A stretch of DNA of 18,958 nucleotides from Thermoplasmata archaeon. GTDB lineage: Archaea; Thermoplasmatota; Thermoplasmata; Halarchaeoplasmatales; Halarchaeoplasmataceae. Under the pieces are notes generated by a model that worked only from the letters and a program-made list of their open reading frames with translations, was not told the origin of the DNA and searched no databases. Position numbers and translations under genes: made by a program. Below, in pieces: positions 12,547 to 18,958 of the stretch. Position 1 is the stretch's first letter. Every line of letters starts with the position of its first letter. The stretch lies in assembly GCA_019594305.1 (NCBI GenBank), contig JAFDTZ010000035.1, positions 1 to 18,958 of the forward strand, written 5' to 3'.

Positions 12547-15420
12547 TCACTCTTCCTCTTTCGTCGTTTCGGTCGGTTCTTCTTCCGACTCATCCTCGGT
12601 CGGCCGTCTTTTCAACAGAACATAGGCCGTTACCAGGACTATTGCAGCTATCAAAAACAGCCACCAGTAACTTCCCACGAAACTTTCTCTTACGGTAACT
12701 TCCGTATTATCGACGGCGGTGTTACCCGCACCGTCGTATGCCCTGACGGTGATACTGTGAACACCCGGAGCGGTGATGGTGAGCGTGTATACGGTGGCAC
12801 CGCCCACGTCTATCCAGTCGCCGTCGTTCAGCCGTATCTCGTAGTGTGATATACCGGAGATATCGTCGCTGCCTTCCCACTCCACCACTATATCACCGAC
12901 CGTAAGCTCGCTGCCGTCCCCGGGGCTGATGATGGTCACCTCCGGCGGATTGATATCGATGACGAAGGTGACGCTGTGGGTGATACCGCTGCCGTAATCC
13001 GCCGTCCATATTACCGAGCCCTCTTCGAGCCCCGTGTACAGCGTACTCGACGTACCGTTGACGGGATTTATGACGGTCTCGGCACCCCCCGAGTTAGTAA
13101 CGCTCCATGTAACGTTCACATCGCAGACGTAACCTGCGGTATCGTTGAACCCGGCGGCGTAACCGCGGATCGTACGGTTGCCGGCGGCCATACCGCCTGT
13201 GATCTCGCTTTCGCCGGTGCTCGCGGTATCAACTATACGGATATGATCTATACCCGGTAATACGGTGAACTCCGCCGTATGATAAATCCCATCGGCGTAC
13301 TCGGCGGTCCAGGTACCTTGACCGGTAAAATGCCCTGCGTTCAAAGTACTTGAAGTTCCACGCCCGGGCGAAGTGTATGCCCGGGCACCCTCCTCGTTGG
13401 TCACGCTCCATGTGACGTTCACGTCTCCGATGTAACCGGCGGTGTGGTTGAAAGCAGCGGCGTAGCCTCGGAGGGAATCCCGTGCTGGTAAGTACAGAGC
13501 GGTTATCCCGTTCATACCCGTACCTTCCGTATCCACTATACGTATGTAATCCACCTTCGGTATTATATCGAATACCACCGTGTACGTAACACCATCATAC
13601 TCGGCGGTCCAAATAGCCCTACCGGTGGTATTACCCGGGTCAAATGTGCTGGACGTACCATTGGTGGGCGTGGTAAAGGCCTGCGCGCCGTCTTCGTTGA
13701 CCACACTCCAACCGGCGTCTACATTGCCTATGTACCCGTGGGTGCTGTTGAACAGTGCGGCGTAACCCGTGAGCGACCTTCCGATGGGTAGGTATGCGTC
13801 TCGTATCACGTATTCCCCCGAACCTTCGGTATCCACTATGCGTATATGATCCACCTTCGGTAAAATATCAAACACTGCCGTGTACGTAACACCATCATAC
13901 TCAGCGGTCCATAGTGCCCTGCCGGTGGTGTCACCCGTGTAAAACATGCTCGATGTACCGATAGTGGGTAAGGTGTAGGCCTGGGCACCGTCTTCGTTGA
14001 CCACACTCCAACCGGCGTCTACGTCGCCTACGTATCCGGCACTCTCGTTGAACCCGGCGGCGTATCCGGTCACGGTTTCACTTACGTATACTTCAGTGTC
14101 CTCAAATGTTACCTCACCGGAATCTTCGGTATCTACTATCCGTATGTAGTCAACTGTTGGCATTATAAAGTCCTGGTTTGCCCAGGGGTAGTGATCGAAC
14201 ACGTTATTTTGTATGTGCCTGGGTTCGTCGACGACCCCGTCTGCCCCGGGGATATCCTGCTCCGTGCCTTTGAACCGGTCGGGACCCGTGTGATCACTCC
14301 AGTAATTACCTCCGTGGGGATAGGATAGGTTCCATCTGTTCAGTAACTCGTCGTCGGTCTCTTCAACAAAGGGTGTTTTCGCTTGTACGGTGTTGTTGAT
14401 CAATCTGTTATGATAGATTGTATTTCCCTTTGTGTCCAAAACCAGAGATATCCCTATGTCGTTATACATCACGGTATTGTTAACGATGGAGTTTCTGTGG
14501 ACATCTTCGGGTTCGAATATATTTTTTATATTTTCCACTGAGATGCCATATTCATTATATGTAACAGTGTTGTTATCGATCATGGTGTCTACGCTGTCGT
14601 ATATCCTGATACCATATTTGTTTCCGGAAACGATATTGTTCGAGACGGTATTGTTGTGCTGTATCTCACCCATACTTGACGACCCCTGTATGTCGATACC
14701 GTAATAGTTGTTATCCGTGACCGTGTTATCCATGATAATATTATGATGGAATTTCACCCAAGGATTTATTTTCGTACCATTTCCGTTATGGGAAATCGTG
14801 TTGTTGACGATCACATTGTTGTATGCCTCATAGTGAATACCCCATATGTATATACTACTGAAAGTATGATGCGTGATGGTGTTATTTGCGATAACGTTTT
14901 CATAGGGTCCCTCAAGGATTAATCCCGAGCCACCGTTGTACGATATAAAATTATTTGTTATCACGATCCCCGACAGAATCCCACCTACATCTACACCACC
15001 ATTGATATTATACACTATACTATTGTTGTGTATAATTATATTTTCTGCATATTCTATACTCACTCCATAAGATGAGTTAGTGATGGTGAAACCAGTTATC
15101 TCAGATCCATCCGCTGATAAACGTATTCCGTAGTAATCACCTTCACCGTCGATTATAGTTTCATCCGAACCGTTACCGACAAGTGAAATCTCCCGGTAAA
15201 CATGAACGTTCTCGCGGTATTCACCTGCCCAAACACGAACGATATCACCGTGATTTGCAGCAGCCACGCCTTCCTGTATAGTGAGGTAATCTCCGTTTCC
15301 GCCCTGATCCACTATGATGATCTGCTGGCCGGCAGCGAGTTGAGTGGTATTGATAAAGGGGGCGAGTGTTGCGATGATCAGTAACATGACCAACATGAGG
15401 CACGCATTTTTTTCGGTCAT
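12547..15420 (-). CDS. Secreted membrane-anchored beta-helix protein with four tandem ~100-residue modules
   Basis: 957 residues. Signal peptide about 1-30. A right-handed parallel beta-helix of NosD/CASH type covers about 36-415, with repeated NN-T-x-N-YGI turns and a closing WNLSYPHGGNYWSDHTGPD stretch common in archaeal surface proteins. Four tandem modules follow at 421-520, 521-620, 621-721 and 722-821, each starting P-x-[VI]-D-[YH]-IRIVDT and containing GYAA-x-FN, W-[ST]-V and WTA[ED]Y. An Ig-like domain (825-910, NPPEVTIISPGDGSEL) leads to one membrane helix (about 917-936), a KRR stop and an acidic tail. Many N-x-S/T sequons suggest glycosylation. It would sit outside the cell, anchored at the C-terminus. 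Ligand or enzymatic activity is unknown. It follows the larger beta-helix gene by 50 nt and is probably co-transcribed. Confidence 0.85.
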   Translation of the reverse strand: MTEKNACLMLVMLLIIATLAPFINTTQLAAGQQIIIVDQGGNGDYLTIQEGVAAANHGDIVRVWAGEYRENVHVYREISLVGNGSDETIIDGEGDYYGIRLSADGSEITGFTITNSSYGVSIEYAENIIIHNNSIVYNINGGVDVGGILSGIVITNNFISYNGGSGLILEGPYENVIANNTITHHTFSSIYIWGIHYEAYNNVIVNNTISHNGNGTKINPWVKFHHNIIMDNTVTDNNYYGIDIQGSSSMGEIQHNNTVSNNIVSGNKYGIRIYDSVDTMIDNNTVTYNEYGISVENIKNIFEPEDVHRNSIVNNTVMYNDIGISLVLDTKGNTIYHNRLINNTVQAKTPFVEETDDELLNRWNLSYPHGGNYWSDHTGPDRFKGTEQDIPGADGVVDEPRHIQNNVFDHYPWANQDFIMPTVDYIRIVDTEDSGEVTFEDTEVYVSETVTGYAAGFNESAGYVGDVDAGWSVVNEDGAQAYTLPTIGTSSMFYTGDTTGRALWTAEYDGVTYTAVFDILPKVDHIRIVDTEGSGEYVIRDAYLPIGRSLTGYAALFNSTHGYIGNVDAGWSVVNEDGAQAFTTPTNGTSSTFDPGNTTGRAIWTAEYDGVTYTVVFDIIPKVDYIRIVDTEGTGMNGITALYLPARDSLRGYAAAFNHTAGYIGDVNVTWSVTNEEGARAYTSPGRGTSSTLNAGHFTGQGTWTAEYADGIYHTAEFTVLPGIDHIRIVDTASTGESEITGGMAAGNRTIRGYAAGFNDTAGYVCDVNVTWSVTNSGGAETVINPVNGTSSTLYTGLEEGSVIWTADYGSGITHSVTFVIDINPPEVTIISPGDGSELTVGDIVVEWEGSDDISGISHYEIRLNDGDWIDVGGATVYTLTITAPGVHSITVRAYDGAGNTAVDNTEVTVRESFVGSYWWLFLIAAIVLVTAYVLLKRRPTEDESEEEPTETTKEEE
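12958..14160 (-). repeat. Four tandem ~300-bp coding repeats
   Basis: The four modules correspond to DNA units beginning at about 14160, 13860, 13560 and 13257, periods of 300, 300 and 303 bp. Units 1-3 retain near-identical DNA stretches exactly 300 bp apart, for example gtgtacgtaacaccatcata at about 13578 and 13878, and cttcgttgaccacactccaa at about 13691 and 13991. The fourth unit is more diverged. This indicates recent duplication or gene conversion among units 1-3, and potential for copy-number change by recombination. Confidence 0.8.
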
Positions 15421-15470
15421 ATGATTCCCTTATATTTAGCGTCTTACTATCCTAAATACTTAACTGTCTA

Positions 15471-18400
15471 TTACATCTGAAAACCTATTTGAAACCGCAT
15501 CTCTATCCTTATCTCCTCATAGTCCGCATACCAGTGTGCCACACCTAGAGTGCTCCCAGAATTGAAAGTACTGTAAGGTCCGTATGTTGGAGATGTAGAC
15601 GCGCTTGCCCCGATATTCTCAACCGACCAGCTTACAGAAGGATAGCCTATGAATCCGTAATCATCATCATAGGCTGCGGCATAGCCCGTGATCGTATAAT
15701 AAAGATCCACGTCATTCTCCGCAGGAATCTCGTTACCATCTTCATCTATTATAACAATATAATCTACATTTACGTAGAATCTTTCAGGGTCTGTCACAGG
15801 ATAACTGTCTTGATTGTCGCCACCATGGATTGACCTGGGATCATCCACGATATCGTCCGAACGGAGTATGTTCTGCCCAGGACCGCTGTAATAATCGGGT
15901 TCGGAGTGATCGTCCCAGTAGTTACCGCCGTAGGGATAGGGTAAGTTCCAATAGTTATCTCCGTCATCATAAGCCTGCACTGTGTTAGATATGATTTGAT
16001 TATGATATATATAATTATCATATGAATTTTCAATAAATATTCCTTCCCCATTCTGCTTGATAATGTTGTCCTCAATTATGTTTGAATCGGAGTTATCAAT
16101 GTATATACCATAAAGATTGTGTGATATCTCATTTTCTGCGATGTAACTTTCTGAATATTCGTAAAGGTATATGCCGTACTCTGAATATAAAATATTGTTT
16201 GATATTACATCTATCTTCTCGGCAAATTTTGACAATATTATGCCAATTTCATTATTGGTTAAGACATTAGTTTCTAGCTGTAACTTTCTGGTGAAATCAA
16301 TAATTATGCCAGCTGCATTTTCCTGCAGATGGTTATTTATAATTATATTGTAACGGGAACGTGTAACCCTGATGCCAATTGTGTTTCCGTGAATATGGTT
16401 ATTTTCAATTATTACACCATGAACGACCGCAACAATATAAATTCCGATATAGTTATTCATCAGATAGTTTCCGGTAACAACATTGTTTTCCAGACGGTTT
16501 TCCGTTTGGATACCAGCATATGTATTTTGAATATAGTTATTAGCAATTATATTGTTTTCCAGTGAATATTCTAACCCCCACAAACCGATACCATGAAAAT
16601 ATCCTGAATAAATAGCGTTTTCATAAATGTAGTTACTATCTGAATCAGTTACTTGGATACCGCCCCAATCACTAGAGTATATATGGTTACCATAAGCGAT
16701 ATTGTCATCGCTATTAAAGAATAAAATGCTATAGCAGGAATTTCCGGAGAGCATGTTGTTAGTTACTAGATTATTATAATTTACTGAATCCCTGCTGCTT
16801 CCGGTAGTATATATACCACCACCTTGGTTGTAATTGACAATATTGTTAGAGATGGTGTTACTGTTACCATGATTTCGTATACCCCTATCATCATTCCATT
16901 GTATTATGTTGTCTATTATCTTATTATCGTCTGAACCGATACCAATACGAATACCGTCCAAACGGTTGGATATAATGTTGTTAGATAATACCAAACCTAC
17001 AACCTGTTTTAGATATATAACATACATTCCATCGCACTCGTCTCTCCATACCATGTACGCATATCCGGTACTGTCTATGGAAATAGACGGCAGCATCGCC
17101 TGTGGAGTATCAGGGGTTAGAACCATATCCAATACTTCGATCTCACCTTCTCTGTCCAGCCGTGAGTACCGCACCTTGCTAAGGTCAGCGATATCCTCCT
17201 GCCAGACAACGTACCAATTTTCCGAAACATCGGTTGCTATCGAAGGATACAAAGAATCACCTATGGCTTCGAAGGATATGAGAATATCGTCATACCATAC
17301 CCATTCATACCATCTCACTTCGTCAAATGGAAGATATTCCTCTTCGTAAGCTGCATATTTACCGTATACCTCGTAACACTCGTTCTCAGCATCGTAGGTG
17401 CTCCAGACGAGATATACACGTTCTTCTGTAGCTTCCAAGGATATGTAACCGAACTGATAATCTTCGTCGCCTTTCGTGGTATATTCCGTTATCACTTCGG
17501 GTTCGGTCCAACTTTCTCCTCCATCGTCGCTCCTCACATAATAGATGTCGCCTTCACTAGCAATAACAAGATGTACCGTATCTCCAACGACAGCTACCTT
17601 GGGCACGCCCTTCCATAAATCAAAATCCTGTTCTTCCACCTCGGACCATCCATCACTTGTCCACATTATCCTTATTGCTCGGTAGATCCCAATAGGATCC
17701 GGCCGTAAAAGGAATGCCACGTATATCTCGTCACCTTCCACATCAACAGATGGATAACGTGAATAGTCGATCACATACGGTTCATCCGCCCAGTTATCAA
17801 CACCACCACCTGTATAACTGTACTGAACATATGTATCAGCCCGCATCCAGTCGTCGTCTTCAGTCCATACTTCCCAAACAACCGCAAGGTTGTCGCCATC
17901 TGCTGCAAGATCGATATTTCCGATATATCCCTCACCCTCACCGATACCGCTACCGCTACCCGGTACGACGAGCGGGTCGGTCCATGTGAGTCCCTGGTCA
18001 TTGGATCTCATGAAGTATATACTGTAACCAACCTCGTCGAGATAGACCGCATATAGATTGCCGTTACCTGCAACGATTAAAGGCTGGCTTATTGAAGTGG
18101 AAGTTTGAATTAATGAGCGGTCGTAATTCTCGGATGCATAGTACTGTAAATCCTCGGCTTCCACGGGTATAAACGAAGGTGTGGATTTATCAAGAAATAC
18201 ACCGTTTTCTTGATTGTACTGTATGGTTATGTCCTGGATATCGGGTGTTACCCCGTTTTGAACCCAGATTCCGTGGCCTTTTGCTATGTCCTCGTTGTAG
18301 CCGTCCAACCGTCCGATTACTGTCTCGGTTCCTCGAATATGTGCTTCCGTATCACTTGTAATGTACACACTGTGGGTGTCGGCCTCCAGCACGTTTGTGT

Positions 18401-18958
18401 TGTCGAGTATGCAAACGCTTCCGGCGAAGTTCTGTATGCCTGCGGGCTCTTCGAGGTCGGTGCGGTTACCGTAGGTGTACATCACGTTTGCACCGGTGAA
18501 GTCAACGGTACCGTGATTGTGAAAGAAGTATGTATTATCTCGGTCATTATCAGGGTTTTTAATGTTCGTCGTCCGCAGAGGGCTATCGATCTCGAACCTT
18601 CCCCCGTGCTCGATGTGGATACCGTAATCACCGGGTTCCGGATTCTCAATGATGAAAGTCACGTCATCTCTGAAGATGAGGGCGCCACCGTCTTTGATGG
18701 TTAGATTACCGTCCCACATAAGGATTTCTGTACTGTCATATCCTTCACTTGGGAACTCAACCTCTTCGTCAATAATCTTTCCCCCCTCCCAATATTCGTA
18801 TTCATCAGCCATCGGTATCACGACCACCCCGAAGCTCATCATCCTGAACGGACTCTCCTCCGTCCCTGGTGGCGAGCGGTAGACCTCGTACTCACCGGTC
18901 ATGTTGAACCGTAGGTAATGTATGCCCCTGACGGTCGGGTGCCAATTGAACGATAAAA
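15471..18958 (-). CDS. Large extracellular beta-helix protein with inserted beta-propeller (N-terminus outside window)
   Basis: The frame is open to the window edge, so the protein is cut at its N-terminus; from the first Met (18902) it has 1143 residues, but upstream in-frame residues look structured and no ribosome site marks that Met. Domains from that Met: beta-strand-rich region with helix-like coils (~60-245); a BNR/Asp-box propeller (~255-635) with Asp boxes SNDQGLTW (300-307) and SDDGGESW (458-465) and several Y-VW strands; a long NosD-like beta-helix (~638-985) of NN-I-x-N-GI coils; the closing YPYGGNYWDDHSEPDYYSG; and one module (~1044-1143) like those of the next gene (VDYIVIIDEDG, GYAAAYD, SWSVEN). 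No C-terminal membrane helix. Sialidase catalytic residues (arginine triad, FRIP) are not evident, so the propeller is probably for binding. Likely secreted, perhaps acting with the adjacent anchored protein. Confidence 0.8.
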   Translation of the reverse strand, partial: LSFNWHPTVRGIHYLRFNMTGEYEVYRSPPGTEESPFRMMSFGVVVIPMADEYEYWEGGKIIDEEVEFPSEGYDSTEILMWDGNLTIKDGGALIFRDDVTFIIENPEPGDYGIHIEHGGRFEIDSPLRTTNIKNPDNDRDNTYFFHNHGTVDFTGANVMYTYGNRTDLEEPAGIQNFAGSVCILDNTNVLEADTHSVYITSDTEAHIRGTETVIGRLDGYNEDIAKGHGIWVQNGVTPDIQDITIQYNQENGVFLDKSTPSFIPVEAEDLQYYASENYDRSLIQTSTSISQPLIVAGNGNLYAVYLDEVGYSIYFMRSNDQGLTWTDPLVVPGSGSGIGEGEGYIGNIDLAADGDNLAVVWEVWTEDDDWMRADTYVQYSYTGGGVDNWADEPYVIDYSRYPSVDVEGDEIYVAFLLRPDPIGIYRAIRIMWTSDGWSEVEEQDFDLWKGVPKVAVVGDTVHLVIASEGDIYYVRSDDGGESWTEPEVITEYTTKGDEDYQFGYISLEATEERVYLVWSTYDAENECYEVYGKYAAYEEEYLPFDEVRWYEWVWYDDILISFEAIGDSLYPSIATDVSENWYVVWQEDIADLSKVRYSRLDREGEIEVLDMVLTPDTPQAMLPSISIDSTGYAYMVWRDECDGMYVIYLKQVVGLVLSNNIISNRLDGIRIGIGSDDNKIIDNIIQWNDDRGIRNHGNSNTISNNIVNYNQGGGIYTTGSSRDSVNYNNLVTNNMLSGNSCYSILFFNSDDNIAYGNHIYSSDWGGIQVTDSDSNYIYENAIYSGYFHGIGLWGLEYSLENNIIANNYIQNTYAGIQTENRLENNVVTGNYLMNNYIGIYIVAVVHGVIIENNHIHGNTIGIRVTRSRYNIIINNHLQENAAGIIIDFTRKLQLETNVLTNNEIGIILSKFAEKIDVISNNILYSEYGIYLYEYSESYIAENEISHNLYGIYIDNSDSNIIEDNIIKQNGEGIFIENSYDNYIYHNQIISNTVQAYDDGDNYWNLPYPYGGNYWDDHSEPDYYSGPGQNILRSDDIVDDPRSIHGGDNQDSYPVTDPERFYVNVDYIVIIDEDGNEIPAENDVDLYYTITGYAAAYDDDYGFIGYPSVSWSVENIGASASTSPTYGPYSTFNSGSTLGVAHWYADYEEIRIEMRFQIGFQM

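Noticed and set aside
12202..12849. 215-codon plus-strand ORF across the proC/surface-protein junction
   Set aside because: It is antisense to two well-supported genes, has no family resemblance and arises from codon bias on the opposite strand.
12958..14160. CRISPR array or mobile element from the regular repeats
   Set aside because: The 300-bp periodicity is in-frame coding for protein modules; there are no short direct repeats with unique spacers, cas genes or transposase.
12547..15420. NosD copper-chaperone function for the beta-helix protein
   Set aside because: NosD resemblance is only to the generic beta-helix repeat; there are no other nos genes here.

Overview
The window looks archaeal. 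Promoter-like elements are TATA boxes about 26 nt upstream of starts, several starts sit at the expected transcription start (leaderless style), and there is a Ras/Rab-like small GTPase, a TrpB2-type tryptophan synthase beta chain, a helix-turn-helix plus ACT regulator of the archaeal COG2150 type, and large NosD-like beta-helix surface proteins with Ig-like domains. This mix, with heavy ATA (Ile) and AGG (Arg) use, suggests a thermoplasmatote (Euryarchaeota sensu lato); that placement is inference.

Layout. 1-106: gene-poor edge with a compound dyad. 107-1043 (-): a broken MFS transporter, with a one-base slip in a 6-G run and loss of the last three or so membrane helices. 1091-1918 (-): GTPase with a helical C-terminal extension. 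1919-2066: divergent promoter region. 2067-2564 (+): HTH-ACT regulator. 2565-2713: regulatory region with paired TGTACA boxes, a TATA box and a possible 34-codon leader ORF. 2714-4009 (+): trpB2. 4010-4168: convergent spacer with short repeats. 11623 down to 4169 (-): a tight histidine operon in the order hisZ-hisG-hisD-hisB-hisH-hisA-hisF-hisIE-hisC-HAD phosphatase, with overlaps or gaps of at most 8 nt. 12480-11719 (-): proC. 15420-12547 (-): a secreted, membrane-anchored beta-helix protein with four tandem ~100-residue modules. 18958-15471 (-): a second, larger beta-helix protein, cut by the window edge, with a sialidase-like propeller between helix segments and one copy of the same ~100-residue module.

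How it fits together. The left two thirds is amino-acid metabolism. If the HAD protein is the histidinol-phosphatase, the ten-gene operon encodes every step from PRPP and ATP to histidine. proC makes proline and trpB2 makes tryptophan from indole and serine. The most interesting signal is regulatory. A 16-bp dyad (TGTACA-TAAT-TGTACA) lies just upstream of the trpB2 TATA box. A near-copy (TGTATA-TAAT-TATACA, 14 of 16 bases identical, with the two differences placed symmetrically) covers the TATA box of the his operon. TGTACA is the TRP-box sequence of the archaeal regulator TrpY, and the HTH-ACT protein encoded beside trpB2 is the obvious candidate binder. This suggests one local regulator linking tryptophan and histidine synthesis.

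The right third is a cell-surface module: two adjacent co-oriented extracellular beta-helix proteins that share a module and are probably made together.
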